Positions 24,689 through 32,127 of a stretch of 64,000 nt of DNA are shown here, piece by piece. Position numbers and translations under genes: made by a program. Source of the DNA: RGIG3102 sp964525015 (GTDB lineage: Bacteria; Bacillota; Clostridia; Oscillospirales; Ruminococcaceae); NCBI GenBank assembly GCA_964525015.1, contig CAZGFY010000004.1:54335-118334 (forward strand), written 5' to 3'. How positions within the stretch are numbered: position 1 is the stretch's first letter; every line of letters begins with the position of its first letter. The notes below the pieces were generated by a model. The model did no database searches and was not told where the DNA came from. It saw nothing but the letters and a program-made list of their open reading frames with translations.

Positions 24689-26296
24689 ATGAAATTAAAT
24701 ATATCATCTATTCAAAATAATAAAGCTGAATGGGAAAAAGCTGGCGTAAAACTGCCAAGCTTTGATATTCAAAAAACGGCTGAAAACACTGATAAAAATC
24801 CAAGATGGATACACTTTGGTGCAGGAAATATCTTTAGAGGATTTATCGCAAGAGTAAATCAAGAATTATTAAATCAAGGCGAAGCTGACACAGGTATTAT
24901 CGCTGTCGACACTTTTGATTATGATATCATTGATAAAATCTACACTCCATATGATAATCTAACAATGCTAGTTAGACTAAAAGCAGATGGAAATATGGAA
25001 AAAGAAGTTATCGCAGGCGTTTCAAGAGCATATAGAGCAAACCCAAAAGACACTGATTTTACTAAAATCACAGAAGCTTTTGAAAATCCATCACTTCAAA
25101 TGATTAGCTTTACAATCACTGAAAAAGGCTATGCACTAAAAATGCCAAATGGCGAATATTTAGGAATAGTTAAAGAAGATATAGAAAATGGCCCAGCAGA
25201 GGCAAAACATGCAATGAGCATTGTGGCTTCCCTTTTATACAAACGTTTTGTTAAAGGTGGATATCCTTTAGCTGTTTGTAGTATGGATAACTGCAGTCAT
25301 AACGGCGAAAAATTAAAAGCTGGAATTGTTGAAGTTGCAACTTTATGGTGTGAAAAAGGCTTTGTTTCACAAGAATTCGTTGACTATCTAAACGATGAAA
25401 CTAAAGTTGGTTTCCCTTGGAGTATGATTGATAAAATCACACCAAGACCAGCCAAATCAGTTGAAGAAGATTTAAATAAAATCGGAATTGAAGATATGGC
25501 ACCACTAGTTACAAGCAGAAACACATTTATAGCGCCATTTGTTAATGCTGAAATTCCAGAATACCTAGTTATCGAAGATAAATTCCCTAACGGCAGACCA
25601 GCTTTAGAAAAAGGCGGAGTTTATGTTACTGATAGAGATACAGTAAACAATGTTGAAACAATGAAAGTTACAACTTGTCTAAACCCACTTCACACAGCTT
25701 TAGCTGTTTATGGCTGTGTTCTAGGACACACTAGAATTTTCGAAGAAATGAGAGATAAAAATCTTCGCAAATTAGTTGAAAAAATAGGATATGAAGAAGG
25801 AATGCCAGTTGTGGTTGACCCTAAAATCATCAGCCCTAAATCATTTATTGATGAAGTTATCAATGAAAGATTATCAAATCCATTTATTCCAGATGAGCCA
25901 CAAAGAATTGCAACAGACACTTCACAAAAAGTTGGTATTCGTTTTGGCGAAACAATTAAATCATACATTAAAAGCGAAACTCTAGATGCTAAAGATTTAA
26001 CATTTATTCCTCTAGCACTAGCTGGCTGGCTAAGATATCTATTAGCAGTTGATGATAACGGCGAAGCTTTCGAACTATCAAACGATCCGCTTTTAGAAGA
26101 TTTAACAGCAAAACTTTCTAGCGTAAAACTAGGTGGAGAATATAACGGCGAACTAGTTGAAATTCTATCAAACGAAAACATTTTCGGCTTAGATTTAGTT
26201 AAAGCTGGTTTATCAGAAAAAATCGAAACAATGTTTAAAGAATTAATAGCAGGAAAAGGCGCTGTTTCAGCTACTTTAGAAAAATATTTAAAATAA
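24689..26296 (+). CDS. uxuB: Fructuronate reductase (mannitol dehydrogenase family)
   Basis: This 535-residue long-chain polyol dehydrogenase has the N-terminal FGAGNIFRGFIARV nucleotide-binding region and the catalytic Lys region WSMIDKITPRP. CLNPLHTALAVYGC holds the conserved His. It reduces D-fructuronate to D-mannonate with NADH, between UxaC and UxuA. Related tagaturonate reductases (UxaB) look similar, but the presence of uxuA argues for UxuB. I start at ATG 24689 (MKLNISSIQNN), preceded by GAAAGGAAAAG; an in-frame ATG at 24656 lacks a ribosome binding site. It is the last gene of the operon, with a strong terminator 25 nt later. Confidence 0.9.
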   Translation: MKLNISSIQNNKAEWEKAGVKLPSFDIQKTAENTDKNPRWIHFGAGNIFRGFIARVNQELLNQGEADTGIIAVDTFDYDIIDKIYTPYDNLTMLVRLKADGNMEKEVIAGVSRAYRANPKDTDFTKITEAFENPSLQMISFTITEKGYALKMPNGEYLGIVKEDIENGPAEAKHAMSIVASLLYKRFVKGGYPLAVCSMDNCSHNGEKLKAGIVEVATLWCEKGFVSQEFVDYLNDETKVGFPWSMIDKITPRPAKSVEEDLNKIGIEDMAPLVTSRNTFIAPFVNAEIPEYLVIEDKFPNGRPALEKGGVYVTDRDTVNNVETMKVTTCLNPLHTALAVYGCVLGHTRIFEEMRDKNLRKLVEKIGYEEGMPVVVDPKIISPKSFIDEVINERLSNPFIPDEPQRIATDTSQKVGIRFGETIKSYIKSETLDAKDLTFIPLALAGWLRYLLAVDDNGEAFELSNDPLLEDLTAKLSSVKLGGEYNGELVEILSNENIFGLDLVKAGLSEKIETMFKELIAGKGAVSATLEKYLK

Positions 26297-26320
26297 TCAA
26301 GCGATAATATAATTTAAAGT

Positions 26321-26355
26321 AAAACGACGATTTCCAAAAGGAAATCGTCGTTTTT
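26321..26355 (+). terminator. Intrinsic terminator of the uxuA operon
   Basis: AAAACGACGATTTCC (26321-26335), AAAA loop, GGAAATCGTCGTTTT (26340-26354): a perfect 15-bp stem running into a T-tract. Confidence 0.9.
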
Positions 26356-26437
26356 ATATATTAAATAAAATATAGTAATATATGTGAGTATATGATATAA
26401 TTTAAATATAAAATTTAAATTTAAGGGGAATTATATT

Positions 26438-26671
26438 ATGAATAAGATAAGAGCTTTTTTTGAATTTATTGATAGCAAAAGAATTTTTAATATATTATTT
26501 TTATTAGCAATAGTTTTTGGGAATTATTATATTTCAGTGGTGGCAATCGCTGTTTGGACTTCTTATTTAGCTTATAAAGCAGTATCTACTCAGTATAAAA
26601 CTGAGAAAATATTATACACAATATCAGCAACTATTATGGGGATTTTATTTTTGTTTTATCTCTTTCAATAA
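26438..26671 (+). CDS. Small two-helix membrane protein, unknown function
   Basis: This 77-residue protein has two or three hydrophobic stretches (IFNILFLLAIVFGNYYISVVAIAVW and ISATIMGILFLFYLF) linked by a short polar loop. It is not recognised. AAGGGGAA lies before ATG 26438, and a TATAAT box at 26396-26401 is a plausible -10. The lipoprotein gene follows 58 nt later with its own GGAG and may share the transcript. Confidence 0.55.
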   Translation: MNKIRAFFEFIDSKRIFNILFLLAIVFGNYYISVVAIAVWTSYLAYKAVSTQYKTEKILYTISATIMGILFLFYLFQ

Positions 26672-26729
26672 GATATATTTATAGGGGTAGTTGATAAGGG
26701 ATAATATTTAAATAAAGGAGAATATTAAT

Positions 26730-27296
26730 ATGAAGAAGGTTCTAATTATTATAAGTGTTATGCTTTTAGTTTTAACAGGTTGCGCCGAAAATGAAAGCTA
26801 CTCTATGTCAATTAAGCCAACTGAACTTTCACAGGAAACACAGCAGGCTTTATCGATTTTTGATGATGAAGTACAGTATTTTGATGTAAAATACGATGAA
26901 ACAGCAAAATATTATAGTATGGCTATTTGGGCGTATAAAGATGGCGAATGGTATGAAGCTGGCAGAACTTATGGCGAAATTCAATATTTAAATAATCAAA
27001 TTGCAATTAATTTAACAGAGAGTAGCTGTGAAATATTTAATATTTCAAAAGATGGCTATGCATCTTCTGCCTATCCAGATATTGATACCAACTTTGATAG
27101 TGTAATAGGGATTACTGGCTCAAGAGTTGATAGAGAAATTCCGATTGAACTAGATAAGGAAACTCCTATCTGGGTTAAAATTGGAACCCAAAGTTTTAGT
27201 ATGAGCGCTATGGATATCACTGAAGATTTTAGGAATAATGAGTGCGATGCAGGAATAGCAGTAACACTTACTATTTCAGATAAAGAAATAAAGTGA
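26730..27296 (+). CDS. Lipoprotein of unknown function
   Basis: This 188-residue protein starts MKKVLIIISVMLLVLTGCAE, a type II signal peptide with lipobox LTGC; Cys18 would be lipidated and anchor the protein to the outer face of the membrane. The mature part has no domain I can name. It is acidic and rich in Tyr and Ser, with a central predicted beta region (EWYEAGRTYGEIQYL). AAAGGAG precedes the ATG. It is followed 24 nt later by a DUF6440-like small gene. Confidence 0.65.
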   Translation: MKKVLIIISVMLLVLTGCAENESYSMSIKPTELSQETQQALSIFDDEVQYFDVKYDETAKYYSMAIWAYKDGEWYEAGRTYGEIQYLNNQIAINLTESSCEIFNISKDGYASSAYPDIDTNFDSVIGITGSRVDREIPIELDKETPIWVKIGTQSFSMSAMDITEDFRNNECDAGIAVTLTISDKEIK

Positions 27297-27320
27297 GATA
27301 AATTTTAAAGGAGTAAAAAA

Positions 27321-27506
27321 ATGTTTTCAAACAAAGAAGAAAAAAGATTTATTATTAAAGAGCAGCAAGGTATAGCTTTTGGGAGTGTTTCAATAATAGT
27401 TGACACAAAAACTGGGGTTAATTATTTAATGAGTATAGGAAGTGGGCCAAGTAGCCTTACTCCTTTACTGGATGAAAATGGCAATGTGGTTATAGATAAA
27501 AATTAA
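27321..27506 (+). CDS. DUF6440-like small protein
   Basis: This 61-residue protein has the core IIVDTKTGVNYLMSIGSG and the ending LTPLLDENGNVVI. These match the pattern I know for DUF6440 proteins (DxxTGVxYL...LTPLLDxxG), small soluble proteins of unknown role. AAAGGAG precedes ATG 27321. It probably shares a transcript with the lipoprotein upstream and is closed by a terminator 7 nt after the stop. Confidence 0.7.
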   Translation: MFSNKEEKRFIIKEQQGIAFGSVSIIVDTKTGVNYLMSIGSGPSSLTPLLDENGNVVIDKN

Positions 27507-27512
27507 AAAATA

Positions 27513-27545
27513 AAAATGACGATTTTAAAAAATCGTCATTTTTAT
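27513..27545. terminator. Bidirectional terminator between convergent genes
   Basis: AAAATGACGATT (27513-27524) and AATCGTCATTTT (27531-27542) pair perfectly around TTAAAA, with T-tracts in both directions. Confidence 0.8.
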
Positions 27546-27554
27546 TTTGATATT

Positions 27555-28385
27555 TTATTTTAAATTATCATAGAATTCTTTTTGCTTATCTAAATTATAC
27601 TGGCTGTATTCCCCTTTTAAAAATAAAGAGAATCCATTGTTTTTAAATTCTTGCCAGCTATCTTTTTCTTTGTTTACTAGTATTGGATAAAAGAAAACAT
27701 CATTATCTTTTGCAGCATCTAAATCAGCTGGGGCATCCCCTAGCATAATTAGATTTTCTTTTTTATAGCCTTGTTTTAATAGCTGTGAAATGCAATATTT
27801 TTTACTTCCATCGTTTTGGCTCATTAAAATATCAACAAATTCCATTAATTTTTCTTCTTCCCATTCAGAAACAAGTGCTTCGTGATTTGCAGAAGAAACA
27901 ATAGCTATATCAGCAAATTCTTTAGCATACTTTAAAAATTCGCGAACACCTTCAAAAGATTTTTTCTTTTCAATTGGCAAATTTTCAATACTTTCATTAA
28001 CAGCCAAAGACCAGTCTAGGGTTTTCTTTAAAATGCTTGAATTCGTTTTTTCTATTTCAGCCTTTAGGGCAGAATTAGAAAGCTCTTTTGAATTTTCAGT
28101 CCAGTTTTTTAAATTTTCGATATCTTCAATTTTAGACACATTAGAATTTACAAAATCTAGAAAATAATAAGCAGTTTTAAATCTATTAACACCACGAGTT
28201 AAGCTAAAAAGATTGATTTCGCCCCATTTTTCAATTAATTCGCCGTTTTTATCAAATTCACTTAAATTAAATTCATTTACAAGGCAAGGGCCAAAACATT
28301 CATTATGCTTAATATTCATAGTATCAATAGCAGTTCCATCAGAATCTATGCAGATAATAAAATCTTTAGTTTGTGTAAAGTTCAT
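27555..28385 (-). CDS. HAD-superfamily hydrolase (phosphatase or phosphomutase-like)
   Basis: This 276-residue HAD protein has motif I at residues 14-18 (DSDGT; Asp14 nucleophile, Asp16 acid). Motif II is a Ser-Ser near AIVSSANHEAL, and motif IV is the acidic GDAPADLDAAKDN. A helical cap lies between motifs I and II, as in subfamily I phosphatases and beta-phosphoglucomutases. The substrate is not evident. Its ATG shares a base with the stop codon of the GH3 gene (TAATG), so translation is probably coupled. The enzyme may dephosphorylate or interconvert a sugar released by that glycosidase. Confidence 0.75.
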   Translation of the reverse strand: MNFTQTKDFIICIDSDGTAIDTMNIKHNECFGPCLVNEFNLSEFDKNGELIEKWGEINLFSLTRGVNRFKTAYYFLDFVNSNVSKIEDIENLKNWTENSKELSNSALKAEIEKTNSSILKKTLDWSLAVNESIENLPIEKKKSFEGVREFLKYAKEFADIAIVSSANHEALVSEWEEEKLMEFVDILMSQNDGSKKYCISQLLKQGYKKENLIMLGDAPADLDAAKDNDVFFYPILVNKEKDSWQEFKNNGFSLFLKGEYSQYNLDKQKEFYDNLK

Positions 28386-30202
28386 TATATTCTAGTACCC
28401 CATATATCGCCGAACGCATTAACAGGGTCGGTTCCTTTGAATTCGCTTTCACCAGTTAATTTTTCAACTAGTGAATTAACTGTATCTTTACTTCCATCGT
28501 AGCAGTTGATATATGTTTTTGCAAAAGGTGCATCTGATAGTAGGAATGGATGGCCAACTGATGCTACTACAACTGGTAGTTCGTTAACATACCACGGAAT
28601 TTCTCCGCCGCCTTTACCCATACCCCAGCTAACTCTTTCAACAACTGAGCCTTTGCTTTTAACTTGTCCTAGTGTGATAATTAAATCTTGCTTATTAACA
28701 AAATCATCAACTCTAGTTTTTGCAGCAAAGTAAACATTCATATTTTTGCCCATAACTTGTTTTACTAAATCAGGGTTGTTAGTGCGTTTTGCTTCGTATT
28801 GAGCTTCTTGAATTTCAGCAACAATTTTAGCGATTGGCTCTTCAAAAATCGTAACTTCAAAGCCTTTTTCCTCAAGTGCAGATTTTAAATCTTGCTCAAC
28901 TGGTTTTGCGCCCATACCCATAAGTGCAAACATACCAGCTGAAGTGCCACCTTTAACAGGAACAATCATAATGCGTTTATATTTTTTAGGAGTGATTGGG
29001 AATATATCTTCTTTTGATTTAACTAATGTGATAGCTTCATCAGCCATTTTTTTAGCAAATTCTTTGTGCTCTGCGCAGCCAACGATACTATCGATATTTT
29101 CAACTGGTGGAACGATTTCAGTTTTTGCTTTTTTATTTAGACCCATTGAAGCTTTTAAAGCTAGAATTCTTTCTAGTGCTTCTTGCAATCTTTCTTCTGA
29201 GATAGTGCCGTTTTTATAGCCATCCATCATATAGCCATAATCTTCATCCATATCATTAAAGAATAAAAACATATCACAGCCAGCAGCAATAGCACTTGGA
29301 AGAACTTCGCTTCTTTTCATCATACAAGTTAAGCCAATCATATGAGAAGCATCAGTAACAATCATACCATTAAAGCCAAGGTTTTCTCTTAAAAGACCAT
29401 TTAAAAGTGGTTTTGAAAGAGTGGCAGGCATCATTTCTTCTTCTGTAATGCTAGGATTAATTTCTTTTTCCCAAGATGGAAGCATAATGTGTCCTGCCAT
29501 AATAGCTGGAAGACCTGCATCAATTAAAGAAGAATAAACTTTACCAAAAGTATCCATCCACTCCTGTGTGCCGTATGTATTAATACTTGGAGCTAAATGC
29601 TGATCTCTTTCATCAAGTCCATCACCTGGGAAGTGTTTTGCTGCGCAAGCAAAGCCATCATTTGCCATTGCACCACGCATATATTCAACGCTCATATCTG
29701 CAACAGTTTGTGCATCATTTGAAAAACAACGATTTGAGATAATTGGATTTCTCCAGTTTAAATTAATATCACAAACAGGGGCAAAAGCCATATTACAGCC
29801 GATTGCGTGTGATTCTTTGTTAGACATTCTACCAAATTCATAAGCATTTTCTTTTTTATTAGTAGCGCCAATTTTAACGTGGTCGCCAATCATAGTTCCA
29901 TCAGAGCAAGCGCCATTACCACCAGACTCTGTATTGCAAGCAATAATCAGTGGGATTTTTGAATTTTCTTGAAGAATTCTATTTTGCTCGTGAACTTGTT
30001 TTGCATTACCACCTTGGTATCTTGCACCACCGATGTGATACTTTGAAACGATACCTTTTAAGTAATCTTCTTCCTTGTTCATACCTAGATTAAAAAATAG
30101 TTGCCCTATCTTTTCTTCAATTGTCATACCTGCGATTGTGTCTTTAACCCATTTAATATCTTCATCACTAAGATTAAACGGCTTTGCTTTAAAATCTACC
30201 AT
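28385..30202 (-). CDS. GH3 glycosidase, beta-N-acetylhexosaminidase/beta-glucosidase type
   Basis: This 605-residue protein has an N-terminal GH3 barrel with KHFPGDG (189-195) followed by Asp200 and His202, the Asp-His dyad seen in NagZ-type hexosaminidases. The probable nucleophile is Asp284 in IVTDASHM. A second alpha/beta domain (about 390-590) is present, which minimal NagZ proteins lack. There is no signal peptide, so it is cytoplasmic. Two perfect or near-perfect GntR operators flank its promoter, tying it to uronide use. Removing GlcNAc from glucuronate-containing oligosaccharides would fit, but this is inference. It is translationally coupled to the HAD gene. Confidence 0.78.
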   Translation of the reverse strand: MVDFKAKPFNLSDEDIKWVKDTIAGMTIEEKIGQLFFNLGMNKEEDYLKGIVSKYHIGGARYQGGNAKQVHEQNRILQENSKIPLIIACNTESGGNGACSDGTMIGDHVKIGATNKKENAYEFGRMSNKESHAIGCNMAFAPVCDINLNWRNPIISNRCFSNDAQTVADMSVEYMRGAMANDGFACAAKHFPGDGLDERDQHLAPSINTYGTQEWMDTFGKVYSSLIDAGLPAIMAGHIMLPSWEKEINPSITEEEMMPATLSKPLLNGLLRENLGFNGMIVTDASHMIGLTCMMKRSEVLPSAIAAGCDMFLFFNDMDEDYGYMMDGYKNGTISEERLQEALERILALKASMGLNKKAKTEIVPPVENIDSIVGCAEHKEFAKKMADEAITLVKSKEDIFPITPKKYKRIMIVPVKGGTSAGMFALMGMGAKPVEQDLKSALEEKGFEVTIFEEPIAKIVAEIQEAQYEAKRTNNPDLVKQVMGKNMNVYFAAKTRVDDFVNKQDLIITLGQVKSKGSVVERVSWGMGKGGGEIPWYVNELPVVVASVGHPFLLSDAPFAKTYINCYDGSKDTVNSLVEKLTGESEFKGTDPVNAFGDIWGTRI

Positions 30203-30305
30203 AGTTAAACATCTCCTTGTATATAAATTATTAATTTAATTTTACACTAATAGCCGTTAAAATACTAGCAATAACATATATTTTACAAGATTTTCAGCAA
30301 AATAA

Positions 30306-30347
30306 ATAAAACTTGTATACAGGTTTTTGGTCAACTTGTATACAAGA
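30306..30347 (-). promoter_or_regulatory. GH3-HAD operon promoter with two GntR operators
   Basis: On the minus strand the -35 TTGACC (30329-30334) and -10 TTTTAT (30306-30311) are 17 bp apart. One operator (ACTTGTATACAGGT, 30311-30324) fills the spacer. A second, with a perfect CTTGTATACAAG core (30335-30346), abuts the -35. Confidence 0.75.
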
Positions 30348-30369
30348 ATTGTCGTTTAGTAAATATAGT

Positions 30370-31080
30370 TTAAATTTCTAGATTATCAAACCCAGAAAGC
30401 TCTAATAATTTATCCATATTAAAAACAGTTACCGAAGAGTTTTTATCTTTTGAAATAATCCCTTCATCATGAAGAGTTTGGAATATCTTTGTCACGGTTA
30501 CACGGTGAAGAGAATAAATAGATGCAATATCCTCGTGGCGAAGATTTATATCTATTAAAATTCCATTTTCGGTTTCTTTTCCATATTTTATAGCAAGTAA
30601 ATAAACCAAACTACAAACCTTTTCGCTAGCAGTGCTAAATGTCATACTAGTTAAAGTTCCAATTAGAATTCTAATTGTTTTAGAGAGCATTTCAGTTACC
30701 ACTTCTTGCAAAATAAAATCAGTTTTTAAAATATTTTTAAACTCTTCCACTGAAAATTCATATAATTCGCACTCGCCCACGGCAATATCAAAGGCATTTG
30801 AAGGATAGGCGTGATAAAGCCCAACTATTCCTGCAAATGTTCCAGCTGTTTGAAAAAGATATATTTTTTCTTTCCCATCATTTGTTAGAGCAGAAATTTT
30901 TATAGTTCCCTTTTTTATGTAGTACACATGATTTGTAACATCGCCCTGAGAAAATATTATGCTCTTATCCAAAACTATTTTTCGTGTGGCATTTTTTAGA
31001 TACTTTTCAATATTAATTTCCTTATCATTACTAAGCCAAGGCAGAAGAGAGATAAGCATTTCTTTGTTTTTAAAATCCAT
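30370..31080 (-). CDS. Crp/Fnr-family transcriptional regulator
   Basis: This 236-residue protein has an N-terminal cyclic-nucleotide-binding-like beta barrel (about 25-130; VYYIKKGTIKISALTNDGKEKIYLF), a dimer helix, and a C-terminal winged helix with recognition segment RHEDIASIYSLHRVTVTKIF. No Fnr-type N-terminal cysteine cluster is seen, and the barrel lacks a clear cAMP-binding RxS motif, so the effector is unknown. It ends 22 bp before the GH3 promoter on the same strand. It is a possible activator of the uronate promoters, which carry conserved upstream elements, but there is no direct evidence. Confidence 0.8.
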   Translation of the reverse strand: MDFKNKEMLISLLPWLSNDKEINIEKYLKNATRKIVLDKSIIFSQGDVTNHVYYIKKGTIKISALTNDGKEKIYLFQTAGTFAGIVGLYHAYPSNAFDIAVGECELYEFSVEEFKNILKTDFILQEVVTEMLSKTIRILIGTLTSMTFSTASEKVCSLVYLLAIKYGKETENGILIDINLRHEDIASIYSLHRVTVTKIFQTLHDEGIISKDKNSSVTVFNMDKLLELSGFDNLEI

Positions 31081-31253
31081 ATAAATCTCCGTTTATTTTT
31101 GAAACTGGTTCGGATTATGTCGGACACCCAAAAGTGAAGAATAAATAGTGAATATTTAGCTTTGGGAAATTGTAATTATTCATTATATTAACAGTTTATC
31201 ATATTTTTAATAGCTAATCAATCAAATATAAGCTATTCGATTTATAAAAATTA

Positions 31254-31282
31254 TTGAAATAGATAAATTTAAATGATACTAT
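31254..31282 (+). promoter_or_regulatory. Probable promoter for the membrane protein at 31305
   Basis: TTGAAA (31254-31259), 17-bp spacer, TACTAT (31277-31282), 22 bp before the ATG, with AAGGGG in between. Confidence 0.5.
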
Positions 31283-31304
31283 ATTTATAAAAGGGGATTG
31301 GGAT

Positions 31305-32039
31305 ATGGATTTTTTAAAAAAGAATGTATTTAATTTAGTGGTCTTTTTTGGCTGGATAATAACAAGCTACATAACCTTTATAGCACAAAACGATATCTAC
31401 GGGGGCGTTATTGAAAGTATGTGGATATATATTTTAGTGATGGTTCCAAGTATTGTTATTGCTGATTTTATGTTAGATAAAAAAGAAAGAAAAGAAAAAA
31501 CTAAGCTTTCAAAAGTATTAGATGTAGTGTATGTGGGCATACTTGCTGTTGTATCAATATTCCTAATAAGACAAGTGCCAAACAATGTTGTTATGGTGAA
31601 TTTTCTTTTTATTTCTATAATGTGGCTTGTAGTAACAATCTATCAGCCTATTAATCAAAAACTAAAAAACAGAAAAAACCTTATTGAGCGAAGTGTTTTT
31701 ATGCTAATCATTTATACAGTTTTATCTTTATCCCCGTTTATTTTAGCTGGCATTTATGGAATTAAAAGCACTGGGGATATAAAAGCAATTCTAATAGAAA
31801 ATGGATATACAAACACTGAATATGTTTACAAAATGGAAGATATAGAAGATGTTAACTATTTTTTCAATGAAGACTTAATAAAAACAGAAAATCACGATTT
31901 TGGCTATTATATCTTTGAAAGCGAAAATGATAGCGAAAAAACAGCGATTTGCGTTGATGTTATATCTGCTGAAATAATTTCAAGCATAGAAATAGAAAAA
32001 GACTCAGCAATAGAATTTTTTGTGAATACTCTGCATTAA
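31305..32039 (+). CDS. Five-helix membrane protein with C-terminal soluble domain, unknown function
   Basis: This 244-residue protein has about five hydrophobic helices in the first 155 residues, in two groups separated by a charged loop (LDKKERKEKTKLSK). About 90 acidic residues follow (MEDIEDVNYFFNEDLIKTENHDFGYYIFE) that are probably exposed. I do not recognise a family. AAGGGGATTGGG precedes the ATG. It appears monocistronic and ends at the bidirectional terminator at 32082-32120. Confidence 0.55.
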   Translation: MDFLKKNVFNLVVFFGWIITSYITFIAQNDIYGGVIESMWIYILVMVPSIVIADFMLDKKERKEKTKLSKVLDVVYVGILAVVSIFLIRQVPNNVVMVNFLFISIMWLVVTIYQPINQKLKNRKNLIERSVFMLIIYTVLSLSPFILAGIYGIKSTGDIKAILIENGYTNTEYVYKMEDIEDVNYFFNEDLIKTENHDFGYYIFESENDSEKTAICVDVISAEIISSIEIEKDSAIEFFVNTLH

Positions 32040-32081
32040 ATAATGTGTTTTTCAGTTGTCATATCCCTAAAAAATATAAAT

Positions 32082-32120
32082 AAAAATAAGATTTTCAATA
32101 AACGAAAATCTTATTTTTTT
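32082..32120. terminator. Bidirectional terminator between convergent genes
   Basis: AAAAATAAGATTTTC (32082-32096) pairs perfectly with GAAAATCTTATTTTT (32104-32118) and T-tracts follow on both strands. Confidence 0.85.
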
Positions 32121-32127
32121 AATATAC

